Shown: positions 19,576 through 28,963 of the stretch, piece by piece | Layout of the letters: each line of letters opens with the position of its first letter | Numbering within the stretch: position 1 is the first letter of the stretch | NCBI RefSeq assembly: GCF_014174255.1 | Contig: NZ_JABEQJ010000007.1 | Span: 95,529 to 159,528, forward strand | DNA length: 64,000 nt | From: Gluconacetobacter sacchari | GTDB lineage: Bacteria > Pseudomonadota > Alphaproteobacteria > Acetobacterales > Acetobacteraceae | Reading direction: 5' to 3' | The notes under the pieces: generated by a model | Told to the model about the DNA's origin: nothing | The model's input: the letters and a program-made list of their open reading frames with translations, nothing else | Databases searched by the model: none | Made by a program: the position numbers and the translations under genes

Positions 19576-21314
19576 TGCTGCTGGCGCGGGCGCGGCGGGC
19601 GATGGCGTCGTGGACCGAGATCCAGACCCACGACGCCGCGTCGGCCTATCACGAATATCGCACGCGGCTGGTCTCGCCGCTGATGCGGCGCATCCTGCTG
19701 GTCAATGCCGTGCCGCTGATGCTGCTGGCGCTGACGCTGTTCTATCTGAACCAGTTTCAGAACAGCCTGCTGGAGGCCGAGGTCACGGCGCTGCGCGAGC
19801 AGGCGCGGATCTATGCCGGCGCGCTGGGGCAGAACGCGGTGACGGCGGGGCGCGGCGACCCGGTGCTGGACCCGGTGCAGGCGCGGCCGCTGCTGCTGCG
19901 GCTGACCGAGCCCAGCCCCAGCGCCCATGCGCGGCTGTTCGCCCCCGACGGGCAACTGGTGGCCGACAGCCGGGTCGAGGCGGCGGCGGTCCGCCATCGG
20001 CGGGTGCGCGGGCAGATCGACGCCCAGCCCCTGCCCTCGCCCGTTGCCGGTGACGATGGCGACGACCGGGCGGTGGATACCGCCGCCGATGCGGGGTTCG
20101 TCGAACGGTTCTACGACCGGCTGCTGTCGATGCTGCCGACGCTGTCGGGCACGCGGATCATCACGCTGGATACCCCCGATACCGACCCTTCCGTCCAGCC
20201 GGTCGCGGGCGGCGGTCAGGCGGCGCCGGAGATGCCGCCCTATATCCGCCGCACCGCCAACCGGCACCTGATCGTGACCGTGGCCGAGCCGGTGATGCAT
20301 GAGGGCCAGACGGTCGGCATCATCCAGTTGACGCGCCAGGCGCGCGATGTCGACCGGTCGCTGTTCGCGGTGCGGTCGTCGATCCTGTCGCTGGTGCTGA
20401 TGGCGCTGGCCATTACCGTGCTGCTGTCGTGGTACCTGTCGCTGACCATCGCGCGGCCGTTGCTGCGGCTGGCGGCTTCGGCCCATGTCATCAGGGAGGC
20501 TTCCGGCCGGTCGGACAGCGTGCCGCCGCGCCTGCTGGCCCGGCGGGACGAGATCGGCGAGGTGGCGCGTGCCTTGCAGGACAGTGCCCGCGCGCTGTGG
20601 GCGCGCATGGATGCGATCGAACGCTTCGCCGCCGATGTCAGCCACGAGATCAAGAACCCGCTCTCCTCGATCCGTTCGGCGATCGAGACCCTGCTGCGGA
20701 TCGAGGACCTGAACCGCCAGCGCCGGCTGCTGTCGATCATCAATGACGATGTGCGCCGGCTGGACCGGCTGATCACCGATATTTCGGATGCCAGCCGGGT
20801 GGATGCCGAACTGTCGCGCGCGCGGGCGGAGCCGGTGGCGGTGGTGCCGATGCTGTCGGTGCTGGCGGAAATCCATCAGGCGACCCGTGGTCCGGGCCAG
20901 CCGATCCTGAGTGTCAGCAGCGCGGCCCAGCCCGACCGGCCGCTGACGGTGATGGCGGTCGAGGACCGGCTGGTGCAGGTGCTGCGCAACCTGATCGGCA
21001 ATGCGATCTCGTTTTCGCCGCCGGACGGGCAGATCGTGCTGAGCGCGGCCGCCGCGCCGGGCGGGATGGTCGAGATCGCGGTGACCGACCAGGGGCCGGG
21101 CATTCCGGCGGCGAAGCTGGGCAGCATTTTCGACCGGTTCTATTCCGAACGGCCGACCAGCGAGAATTTCGGCCAGCATTCCGGGCTGGGCCTGTCGATC
21201 AGCCGCCAGATCGTCGAGGCGCTGCGGGGCACGATCCGCGCCGAGAACCGGCTGGGGCCGGATGGGCAGGTGACGGGGGCGCGCTTCGTCGTGACGCTGC
21301 CGCGAGGCGGGTGA
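19575..21314 (+). CDS. chvG: Sensor histidine kinase, ChvG-like
   Basis: 579 residues. Transmembrane segments lie at about 38-57 and 270-293, enclosing a large periplasmic domain of the ChvG type. A HAMP region (ASAHVIREASGRSDSVPPRL) leads to the His box FAADVSHEIKNPLSSIRSA; the ATPase shows NLIGNAISFS, DQGPGIP and GLGLSISRQI. The start ATG overlaps the chvI stop. The pair is probably one operon. In relatives ChvG-ChvI senses acid and envelope change, which suits an acid-producing host (inference). Confidence 0.9.
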   Translation: MLLARARRAMASWTEIQTHDAASAYHEYRTRLVSPLMRRILLVNAVPLMLLALTLFYLNQFQNSLLEAEVTALREQARIYAGALGQNAVTAGRGDPVLDPVQARPLLLRLTEPSPSAHARLFAPDGQLVADSRVEAAAVRHRRVRGQIDAQPLPSPVAGDDGDDRAVDTAADAGFVERFYDRLLSMLPTLSGTRIITLDTPDTDPSVQPVAGGGQAAPEMPPYIRRTANRHLIVTVAEPVMHEGQTVGIIQLTRQARDVDRSLFAVRSSILSLVLMALAITVLLSWYLSLTIARPLLRLAASAHVIREASGRSDSVPPRLLARRDEIGEVARALQDSARALWARMDAIERFAADVSHEIKNPLSSIRSAIETLLRIEDLNRQRRLLSIINDDVRRLDRLITDISDASRVDAELSRARAEPVAVVPMLSVLAEIHQATRGPGQPILSVSSAAQPDRPLTVMAVEDRLVQVLRNLIGNAISFSPPDGQIVLSAAAAPGGMVEIAVTDQGPGIPAAKLGSIFDRFYSERPTSENFGQHSGLGLSISRQIVEALRGTIRAENRLGPDGQVTGARFVVTLPRGG

Positions 21315-21351
21315 CGCCGCCGCGAGAAAACGATCGCGGCGATCCGGCTTT

Positions 21352-23466
21352 TCAGGGCGTGTGCCCGTCCGGCATCCGGGTGTCGAGGAAGCGCATCGTC
21401 CACAGATACGCGCGCAGCCAGTCCTGCGTGCGCAGGAAGGCATGGCGCTCGCCGGGGAGGGCGTGATCCTCGAACGGCACGTCGCGCGCCGCCAGCATGC
21501 GGGCCAGCAGGGTCGATTGCTCGAATGCGACCGTGCGGTCGTCATCGCCGTGGACCAGCAGCACCGGGGCGCGCCAGTGCGCGATATCGGCGACGGGGGA
21601 TGAGCGCCATTCCAACTCTCGCGTCTGCCGCTTCTCGTCGGGCGAGAGGCCGGGATGGTCGGGGTCGGTCAGGTCGTGGACGCCGTGGAAATCGGCGCCG
21701 GCCGCGAACAGCCCGCTGTCGCGGGCCAGGGCCAGCGCCGTCAGGTATCCGCCCCAGCTTCCGCCCCAGATCCCGATCCGGCCGGCGCTGACGTCGGGGC
21801 GCGCGCGCAGGTAGAGCCCGGCCGCGCGCACGTCGCCATATTCGCTGGCGCCGGCCCGCCCGATCGCGGGGGCGTCGCGGAAGGCCAGGCCATAGCCGGT
21901 GCCGCTGCGGTAATTCACCGACAGCACCACATAGCCGCGGGCCGCCATCGCCTGGTTCATGATGTAGGCGTTGGAATAATAGCCCATGGCGTTGAAGGCC
22001 GGCAGCATCTGCCGCTTCGGCCCGCCATGGACGAAGATCAGCGCCGGATGCGGCCCCGGTGTGCCGGCCGGCGGCAGGAATAACTGGCCGTGGATGTCGT
22101 AGCCGTCCGCGCTGTGGATATGAACGATGGCGGGGGTCTGGAAGGCGAAGCCGGCCGGTGGGGTGGGGACCGCCGGCACCCGGCGCCCCGTCGCCTGGAG
22201 CACCTCCGGATGGGCCGGCTGGGCGATGCCGGTGGCCATGACCGCGATTGCCGGGCCGGCCGGCGCCAGGTCCATGACCTGTTCGTCCTCGCCCGTCAGC
22301 GCGCGGGCCGGGCCGCCATCGAGCGGCAGGGACCAGGCGCGCCAATGGTCCGGATCGCCGGCATTGGCCGTATAGAGCAGGTGCGTGCCGTCCGCCGACA
22401 GGCGGTAGGAGGCGATTTCGGCGCCGTCCGGCGTCAGGCAGGCCGGTGTCGGCCGGGCGGCCGGGGTGGATGCGACCGGCAGCGCGCACAGCCGCAGCCA
22501 GCCGCTGCCCTCCCACGGGAACAGCAGCCGTCCGTCGCGGGTCCAGGCCAGGCCGATGCCTTCCGGGGCCCAGAAGCGGCTTCCCGCCCCTTCCGGCGCC
22601 GTCCAGAGCGTGCGTTCGGTGCCGGTTTCGATGTCGTAGGCCTGGAGCGACCAGAAGCGGCCCTTCCCGCGTTCGGCCGCCAGCAGGGGCGTGCGCGCAC
22701 GCACGAAGGCGATGGACCGGCCGTCGGGCGAAAAGGCCGGGAGCTGGTCGTGGGCCATGGCGGCGGGCAGGAAGGTCGGCGCCGCGTCGCCCGGCCCGTC
22801 CCGCCACAGCGCGATGAGGGCGTGCGAGCCGCGATCGATCTCGATGGCCAGCCGGGTGCCGTCGGGCGACCAGTGCAGGGCCGAAATCGTGCCCGCCATG
22901 GTCATCACCACCCGGGCGGGGCCGCCGGCGCGGCCGACCAGCAGCGCGCCGCCACGGACGAAGGCCAGTTTTCGGCCGTCGGGCGAGAAGGCCGGCGCGT
23001 GCCCTTCTCCCGCCGTCACGATCCGTCCGTCGGGCAGGACGACGCGCACCATTTGCCGGCTCCCGGCCGGGGCGTTGCCGGCATTCGGCGGCGTGTCGTC
23101 CGGATATTCCGGGTCGCCGCCCTCGACGAAGGCCAGCATCCCGCCGTCGGGGCTGAGGGCGAGGCCCCACAGGTCGGTTCCGTCATCCTTCGTGTAGGCC
23201 GTTACCCGGCGCGGGGCGGCGCCATCGTCGGAGACCAGGATGTTGCGCACGCCGCCCCGCCGTTCCACCCATGCCAGGCGGGGCGCGCGGGCGGCACCGG
23301 CCAGGCCGCTGGCATAGGGCATGGCAAGCAGGGCGGCCAGGCGGGCCCTGTCGCCGGACTCGCTGCTGGAAACGTTGCTGCCTGGGCTATCCGGGGCGGC
23401 GTGGGCCGGGAGGATGGTTGCGGCAAGCAGCGCCGATGCGCCGAGAAGCGAGGATCGGATGGTCAT
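21352..23466 (-). CDS. Exported S9 family peptidase (dipeptidyl/prolyl type)
   Basis: 704 residues with a cleavable signal (SSLLGASALLAATILPAHA). A beta-propeller with repeated SPDG motifs (LALSPDGGMLAF, APAFSPDGRKLAF, PAFSPDGRSIAF) precedes the alpha/beta hydrolase. Catalytic elements: nucleophile GIWGGSWGGY, acid in HGDDDRTV, and histidine in PGERHAF. It should cleave small peptides in the periplasm. It begins 32 bases after the penicillin acylase stop and appears to be the last gene of a minus-strand run that starts at 31578. Confidence 0.87.
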   Translation of the reverse strand: MTIRSSLLGASALLAATILPAHAAPDSPGSNVSSSESGDRARLAALLAMPYASGLAGAARAPRLAWVERRGGVRNILVSDDGAAPRRVTAYTKDDGTDLWGLALSPDGGMLAFVEGGDPEYPDDTPPNAGNAPAGSRQMVRVVLPDGRIVTAGEGHAPAFSPDGRKLAFVRGGALLVGRAGGPARVVMTMAGTISALHWSPDGTRLAIEIDRGSHALIALWRDGPGDAAPTFLPAAMAHDQLPAFSPDGRSIAFVRARTPLLAAERGKGRFWSLQAYDIETGTERTLWTAPEGAGSRFWAPEGIGLAWTRDGRLLFPWEGSGWLRLCALPVASTPAARPTPACLTPDGAEIASYRLSADGTHLLYTANAGDPDHWRAWSLPLDGGPARALTGEDEQVMDLAPAGPAIAVMATGIAQPAHPEVLQATGRRVPAVPTPPAGFAFQTPAIVHIHSADGYDIHGQLFLPPAGTPGPHPALIFVHGGPKRQMLPAFNAMGYYSNAYIMNQAMAARGYVVLSVNYRSGTGYGLAFRDAPAIGRAGASEYGDVRAAGLYLRARPDVSAGRIGIWGGSWGGYLTALALARDSGLFAAGADFHGVHDLTDPDHPGLSPDEKRQTRELEWRSSPVADIAHWRAPVLLVHGDDDRTVAFEQSTLLARMLAARDVPFEDHALPGERHAFLRTQDWLRAYLWTMRFLDTRMPDGHTP

Positions 23467-23498
23467 GCGGCTACTTTCAGGGATGGATGTCCGGGTCG

Positions 23499-25904
23499 CT
23501 ATCGGGGCGCGGGCGCGACGGGCGATCGCGGTTGCGCGGGATGGAGAGTCAGGCGCCGGATCGCGGCGGCCTGGACGGCGCGCGCGCTGAAGGGCAGCGG
23601 CTGCATCGCGCCCCGCAGCCAGGCGGGCAGGAAATCGGCGTAATGCGGCGAACGCGGGTCCGCCGACTGGCCGGGGAAATTGAGGAACAGCGAGCGGTCC
23701 CAGGCCCCGACATCGCAGACCATCAGGTAGCTGGCGCCGCCCGTGGCGGCATAGGGGTTGGCGGCGCCCGCGTGGGGGCTGTACCAGCGGGCCATGACGG
23801 TATAGGGGTCGCCGCCGCTTTCCGCCGCCGGGCCGCCGATGGCGGGAAAGGCCGCCGCCACGGCGGGGATGGCGGCCAGCGGATGTTTCAGCGTGACGGT
23901 GTGCAGCGCGCCCCATCGCCACGCGGCCGGCAGGGGGCCAAGCCGGTCGCGCAGTTCCGCCACCGCGGCGGCGAACGTCTCGGCCAGCATCCTGTCGCGG
24001 GCCTGTGCCGGGTCGGGCCCGAACCGGGAATCGGGTGAATGGAACAGGGAGAGCTGCACCGTGGCGCTGATCGGGCCGGGCAGCAGGTCGCGCAGGGATG
24101 GGGGAATGAGCCGCGCATGCAGCGCGTGTTGCAGCCGCGTCCACCAGACCTCGTACAGCGCCGCCGCCGCGCTGTCGGCCGTCACGCGGCCGTTCCAGGC
24201 CCGCAGCAGCGCGGCCTCGGCGGCCAAGGGGGGCGGGATGTCGGGCAGCAGCCGCACCATCTGCAATGCCAGCATCGACAGCGTGTCGTGCTGAAGCGCC
24301 ACGCTGTCGGCCAGCGTCGCGCGCGGTGTGGCGTCCAGGACCTGCTCGATGCGTTCGTGGCGGAAACGGTCGCGCCATTCGAAGCTGACGCGCCGGGATT
24401 CGGCCGGGTAATCGGGCGGCAGGTTCATCTCGTTGGAGGTGCTGAACCAGCCTCGCGCGGGGTTGAAGCGGCTGGGCAGCGCTTCCAGCGGTTGCAGCCC
24501 CTGCCAGTCGTACCGTCCGTCGCCCGGCGCGGGGACCAGCCCGTCATGGCCGTCGGCGCGGTGCGGCAGGCCGCCGGCGGCCTGCCAGCCGATATTGCCG
24601 TCGATATCGGCATAGGTGAAATTGGTGGGGCTGGTATGGACCCGCAGCGCCTCGCGGAAACCGGGCCAGTCCCGTGCCAGGTTGATGCCGATATTGGCCA
24701 GCAGGCCGTTCGCGCCCGGCGCCAGCCAGGTGGCCGACACCGCCGTCGCGCGATGGCGCGCCGAGTCTCGCGCCACGACCGGCCCCTGCACGGTGTAGTA
24801 CAGGCTGACCAGCCGGTCGGCCTCGCCCCGTACCGCGATCCGCGTTTCGACCTGCTCCATCCGCTTCCAGCCGCCCTGATGGGCGTAGCGCAGCGGGTCG
24901 TCGGGATCGGTGCGCAGGATGAACACATCTTCCTGGTCGATGTGGAAATTGGTGCGGCCGAAGGCGATCCGCGCGTTATGGCCCTGCATGATGCCGGGCA
25001 TGCCCGCCGCGCCGCCGCCGATCACGTCCAGCCCCGGCGCCGTCAGATGGATGACGTGGCGCGGTCCCGGCACGCCGAATGCCAGGTGCGGGTCGTTCGC
25101 CAGGATCGGCCGGCCGGTCGCGGTGCGGGCGGGGGCGATGACCCAGGAATTGCTGCCCTCGTTCCGCCGCCGCGTCGCGTCGTCGGCCGCGTGGAGCCCC
25201 GCCAGCGGCAAGGGGGCTTGCAGCACCTCGAACAGCCCCAGGTCGGCCTCGGTCACCGCGCCGGTATCCAGCCCGTCGGGCACCGTGGGCACATGGGCGG
25301 GTTCCAGCGGCGTCACCAGCGCGTCGTGGGCCAGCGCGCCGCGTGCCGCCAGCCGGGCGCGCCGGATTTCGGCGCGCGTGTTGCCCGTGACCTCGGCCCG
25401 CATGCGGATCAGGTCCAGCACGTCCCATTGCAGCGGGGTGCAGGCGAAGAGCGCGAATTCCGCCGGCAGCAGCGACGGCGTGGCGGTGACTTCGGCGATC
25501 CGCGCGTTGATGCCGGCGACATAGGCCCGCGCGCACTCCTGCACCAGGGGCGGGAAGGCGGCCAGTTCGCCTTCCGCGTCGCCCCGGAAGAGTACCAGCC
25601 GGTTGGCGGTGTCGGAGGGGACGAAGGCGGCGCCGAACAGTTCGGCCAGCCGCCCCAGCGACCGGCGGTGGCCGAAATCGAGTTCCCACAGCCGGTCGCG
25701 CGCGACTATGTAACCGTCGGCGAAGAAGGCGTCGGGGATGGTCCGGGCGCGCACATGGGCGATTCCCCAGCGATCTTCCAGGATGTCCACCGGCTGGGCG
25801 AGCCCGGCGAGGCCGGCCGGCGAAGCGGCTTCGGCGTCGCGCCAGGGGCCTGACAGGGTTGCGGCGACGCCGCCGAGAAGAACTGCGCGACGGGTCGCAT
25901 GCAT
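23499..25904 (-). CDS. Penicillin acylase family (S45, Ntn-hydrolase), TAT-exported
   Basis: 801 residues. The N-terminus has a twin-arginine type signal (ATRRAVLLGGVAATLSG). The alpha part includes QPVDILEDRWGIAHVRA and DAFFADGYIVARDRLWE. The autoprocessing site is GSNSW: Ser251 becomes the N-terminal nucleophile of the beta chain, with the usual downstream ILANDPHLAF. Such enzymes hydrolyse amides, including penicillins, N-acyl homoserine lactones and N-acyl amino acids; the substrate here is unknown. It follows dadA by 17 bases and precedes the exported S9 peptidase. Confidence 0.9.
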   Translation of the reverse strand: MHATRRAVLLGGVAATLSGPWRDAEAASPAGLAGLAQPVDILEDRWGIAHVRARTIPDAFFADGYIVARDRLWELDFGHRRSLGRLAELFGAAFVPSDTANRLVLFRGDAEGELAAFPPLVQECARAYVAGINARIAEVTATPSLLPAEFALFACTPLQWDVLDLIRMRAEVTGNTRAEIRRARLAARGALAHDALVTPLEPAHVPTVPDGLDTGAVTEADLGLFEVLQAPLPLAGLHAADDATRRRNEGSNSWVIAPARTATGRPILANDPHLAFGVPGPRHVIHLTAPGLDVIGGGAAGMPGIMQGHNARIAFGRTNFHIDQEDVFILRTDPDDPLRYAHQGGWKRMEQVETRIAVRGEADRLVSLYYTVQGPVVARDSARHRATAVSATWLAPGANGLLANIGINLARDWPGFREALRVHTSPTNFTYADIDGNIGWQAAGGLPHRADGHDGLVPAPGDGRYDWQGLQPLEALPSRFNPARGWFSTSNEMNLPPDYPAESRRVSFEWRDRFRHERIEQVLDATPRATLADSVALQHDTLSMLALQMVRLLPDIPPPLAAEAALLRAWNGRVTADSAAAALYEVWWTRLQHALHARLIPPSLRDLLPGPISATVQLSLFHSPDSRFGPDPAQARDRMLAETFAAAVAELRDRLGPLPAAWRWGALHTVTLKHPLAAIPAVAAAFPAIGGPAAESGGDPYTVMARWYSPHAGAANPYAATGGASYLMVCDVGAWDRSLFLNFPGQSADPRSPHYADFLPAWLRGAMQPLPFSARAVQAAAIRRLTLHPAQPRSPVAPAPR

Positions 25905-25921
25905 CGGGATTCGTTCCTTCC

Positions 25922-27142
25922 TTACCCGATGGCCCGGGCGTCGGCCCCGGCCACGATGTCTGTCAGCCGCAATGCCGAGCCGACCGACAGCGTGAAGCCG
26001 AGGGCGCCGTGTCCGACATTGAACAGAAGATTGTCATACCGGCTGCGTGCGATGACCGGAACGCCGGTCGGCGTCGCGGGACGCAGCCCGGCCCATGGCG
26101 CGTCCTCGCCCCGGTCGAACGCGCCCGGCAGCGTCTGCGCCACCAGCGCGCGCAGTGCCGCCAGGCGGCGTGGATCGGGAGTGGTGTCCTCCGCCCCGAT
26201 ATCGACCATGGCGGCGATCCGCAGCCGGTCGCCCAGCCCGGCATAGACCACGCGGTTGTCGTAATCCGTCACGCTGACGGCGGGCAGGGTTCCGGGGCGG
26301 GGCCGCGTCGTCAGGCTGTAGCCTTTCAGGCCGTAGAGCGGCAGGTCGATCCCGAGCGGATGCGCCAGCACGCGGGACGCGATGCCTGCCGCGAGGACGA
26401 TGAGATCGGTTTCGAACGGCCTGCCATTCACGGCCAGGGCGCAGCGGCCCCCGCTGCCGGGCGCGAGCGCGGCCTCGCCCCGCACGAGGCGGAAACCTGG
26501 CTGCGCCGCCAGCGATTTGCGCATGGCCACGCAGAACAGGGCACAATCCGCGACCTCGTCCTCCGGCGAGAAGATCCCGCCCGCGATCCGGGACTGCAAT
26601 CCCGCGAAGACCGGCTCGACCGCCATGCATTCGGCGGGGGACAGGGCGCGCTGGCGGTCGGGATCGGCGATGGCGCGCGCAGCCCGGCGGAATTTCGAAG
26701 ACTCGCGATACAGAACCAGCTTTCCGGGACGGCGCCACAGGAAATCGTCCAGCCCGGCATGGCGCCATCGCCGCAGTTCCGCCTGCCCCGCCAGGGCCAG
26801 GTCGAGCAGGATCGCGGCATTGGTGCGATTTGTCTGCCGGTTGCACGCCAGGATGAAGCCCAGAAGCCAGCGCCACTGGCCGGGATCGGCGCGCAAGCGC
26901 AGCGAGATCGGCGCGTGCGGGTGGAGCAGCCAGCCCAGGGCGTCGCGCACCACGCCGGCATCGGCCAGCGGGCTGACATAGCGGTAGCTGAGCTGGCCGC
27001 CATTCGCGAAGCTGGCCTCCTGCCCCACATCCTCGCGGCGTTCGATGAGCGTGACGTCGTGCCCTGCCCCGACAAGGGCGCGGGCGGCGGTGAGGCCGAT
27101 GACGCCCCCACCGATAATGGTGATGGTCCGTTTGCCGGCCAT
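25922..27142 (-). CDS. dadA: D-amino acid dehydrogenase (DadA-type FAD oxidoreductase)
   Basis: 406 residues. The FAD dinucleotide motif TIIGGGVIGLTAARALVGAG opens the protein; the DadA-like block EASFANGGQLSYRYVSPLADAGV follows near residues 43-65, and the C-terminal FAD region reads LLFNVGHGALGFTLSVGSA. DadA deaminates D-amino acids and passes electrons to the respiratory chain at the inner face of the membrane. Here it has the normal domain order, unlike the permuted enzyme 3 kb upstream. It sits between an S12 hydrolase and a penicillin acylase on one strand. Confidence 0.88.
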   Translation of the reverse strand: MAGKRTITIIGGGVIGLTAARALVGAGHDVTLIERREDVGQEASFANGGQLSYRYVSPLADAGVVRDALGWLLHPHAPISLRLRADPGQWRWLLGFILACNRQTNRTNAAILLDLALAGQAELRRWRHAGLDDFLWRRPGKLVLYRESSKFRRAARAIADPDRQRALSPAECMAVEPVFAGLQSRIAGGIFSPEDEVADCALFCVAMRKSLAAQPGFRLVRGEAALAPGSGGRCALAVNGRPFETDLIVLAAGIASRVLAHPLGIDLPLYGLKGYSLTTRPRPGTLPAVSVTDYDNRVVYAGLGDRLRIAAMVDIGAEDTTPDPRRLAALRALVAQTLPGAFDRGEDAPWAGLRPATPTGVPVIARSRYDNLLFNVGHGALGFTLSVGSALRLTDIVAGADARAIG

Positions 27143-27313
27143 GGAAGTCCTGAATATCGATAGGCTGGGCGCGCCGGCGCGCCGTCATGGATGAACCGAG
27201 CCTAGGAGGGCGGGAGGGTTCCCGCCAATGCAAAAGAGGGCTGTTTCCTATAACCCATGGTTAAGAAGAGGGTGGGAAGGGGTTTGGGGGGGAGCCGAAA
27301 AGCTTCGAGGGCT

Positions 27314-28894
27314 TCATTCTTTTTTCGGATGCAGGTCCTGCGCGTCGAAGCTGAAATCGGATTCGATCACCCGCATGGTCAGGCCGACCGGCTTGCCCGA
27401 GACATCGCGTTCGAACTGCACGTAGGCGTCGTCCGCGCCGTCCTGCGCGCGGTTGTCCCAGCGGACCACGAACAGGTCGTGCGGCAGGGCCGAGAGCGTG
27501 CCCGTGAGCCCGTCGGCGTGGCTGAATGCCATCCGCAGGTCCCGCCCCCGCAGGCTGATGGTGATCGGACCGCGCCAGGCGTCGCGATAGGTGCCGACAT
27601 AATCCTGCCGCGCGCTGTCGGACAGCGTGATGAAGGGCCGCGCGGGCGAGCCGGGACCGGTGCTGGCGGCCGCCTTGGCCCGCGCCGCCTGTTCGGCATT
27701 CTTCGCGTCGCGCCAATGGGCGACCCAGTCCGCGCTGGTGCCGGTCGCGGCATAGGCGCTGAGGGTGGTCGCGATGGCATAGGTCGCGTGATGATCGTCC
27801 TGGTTGGTCAGGACGACGATGCCGGTCCGCAGTTCGGGCAGGAAGGTGACGTAGCTGACCATGCCGCCGATGGTGCCGGTGTGCCAGACGCGCTTGCGGC
27901 CGAAGAAATCCTCCATGAACCAGCCAAAGCCGTAGGCGCGGAAATGGGTTTTCGTCGCTGCCGCCGTGTCGGGCAGCGGCAGCAGCGCGTGCGGCGACCA
28001 CAGCGTGTCGCGGCTGGCCAGGCTGAACACCGCCTTGCCCTCGGGCGTGCGGCCGCCGGCGAGATAGACCTGCGCCCAGCGGGCCATGCCGTCGGCGCTG
28101 CACCAGATGCCGCCGGCAGGCGCGACGGCGGGCAGGCGGAGGGAGGCGCGATCGGGCAGGTTTTCGCTTTCGCCCGCGCCGGTCGCCACGTCCGCCTGGC
28201 CCCTGACCGGCGGCGTGCTCTGGCAGGCGGGCAGGGAGGCCGCGTCGATCAGCCGCGTCTGGACCGCATCTTCCCAGCTTTGGCCCGTCAGCCGTTCGAC
28301 CAGCGCGCCCGCGACCACGTAGAGCAGGTTGTTGTAGGCATATTGGGCGCGGAACGGGCCGGTGAAGGGCATGAAGGGCAGGCCCGCGAGGATTTCCGGC
28401 CGGGTGAAGGTGCTGTGCGAGAACAGCATCAGGTCCCCTGCCCCCAGCCCCATCCCGCTATGGTGGGTCAGCAGGTCCGACACGCGGAAATCGCGCGTGA
28501 TCCATGGATCGGCGACGCGAAATTCCGGCATGTGGTCGATGACGCGGTCGTCCCAGTCCAGCTTGCCCTGCTCGACCAGTTGCGCCAGCGCCGTCGCGGT
28601 GAATTCCTTGGTGTTCGATCCGATGGCGAACAGCGTGCGTGCGTCGACCGGGGCGCTGGCCTTGTCTTCCGCCCGGCGTCCGTAGCCGTGGCTGAACACG
28701 ATCTGCCCGTCATGCACCACCGCCACCGCGACGCCGGGCACGTTGAAGGCCTGGCGGGCGCGCTCGACCGTCAGGCCGATCTCCTGCTCCGTGAGCCCCG
28801 GCGGCAGCGTGGCGGCGCGGGCTGGGCTTCGGGCCGACAGGAGGGTGGCCGCCGAGGCCGCGACGAGGCACGCATGGCGGAAATGCTGGATCAT
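27314..28894 (-). CDS. Exported S12 serine hydrolase (beta-lactamase class C / D-aminopeptidase fold)
   Basis: 526 residues with a signal peptide (ACLVAASAATLLSARSPARA). The penicillin-recognising fold shows SNTK (S-x-x-K) in FAIGSNTKEFTATALAQL near residue 93, YAYNN near 190 and an HTG triad in VWHTGTIGG near 340. The last 100 residues (SLRGRDLRMAFSHADGL ... VQFERDVSG) form a DUF3471-like beta domain found in S12 peptidases such as Pab87. A D-amino-acid peptidase or esterase role is as likely as beta-lactamase activity. The neighbours deal with D-amino acids and amides. Confidence 0.87.
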   Translation of the reverse strand: MIQHFRHACLVAASAATLLSARSPARAATLPPGLTEQEIGLTVERARQAFNVPGVAVAVVHDGQIVFSHGYGRRAEDKASAPVDARTLFAIGSNTKEFTATALAQLVEQGKLDWDDRVIDHMPEFRVADPWITRDFRVSDLLTHHSGMGLGAGDLMLFSHSTFTRPEILAGLPFMPFTGPFRAQYAYNNLLYVVAGALVERLTGQSWEDAVQTRLIDAASLPACQSTPPVRGQADVATGAGESENLPDRASLRLPAVAPAGGIWCSADGMARWAQVYLAGGRTPEGKAVFSLASRDTLWSPHALLPLPDTAAATKTHFRAYGFGWFMEDFFGRKRVWHTGTIGGMVSYVTFLPELRTGIVVLTNQDDHHATYAIATTLSAYAATGTSADWVAHWRDAKNAEQAARAKAAASTGPGSPARPFITLSDSARQDYVGTYRDAWRGPITISLRGRDLRMAFSHADGLTGTLSALPHDLFVVRWDNRAQDGADDAYVQFERDVSGKPVGLTMRVIESDFSFDAQDLHPKKE

Positions 28895-28963
28895 CGGTCG
28901 TCCTGATTGGGAAAATATGGTTGTGGAAAGCCGATTGTTGGCGAAACGTTCTGCCCTGCGCTG

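Noticed and set aside
19554..21545. Long open frame antisense to the ChvG-like kinase gene
   Set aside because: Arg/Gln/His-rich noise over a kinase gene with all catalytic boxes intact.
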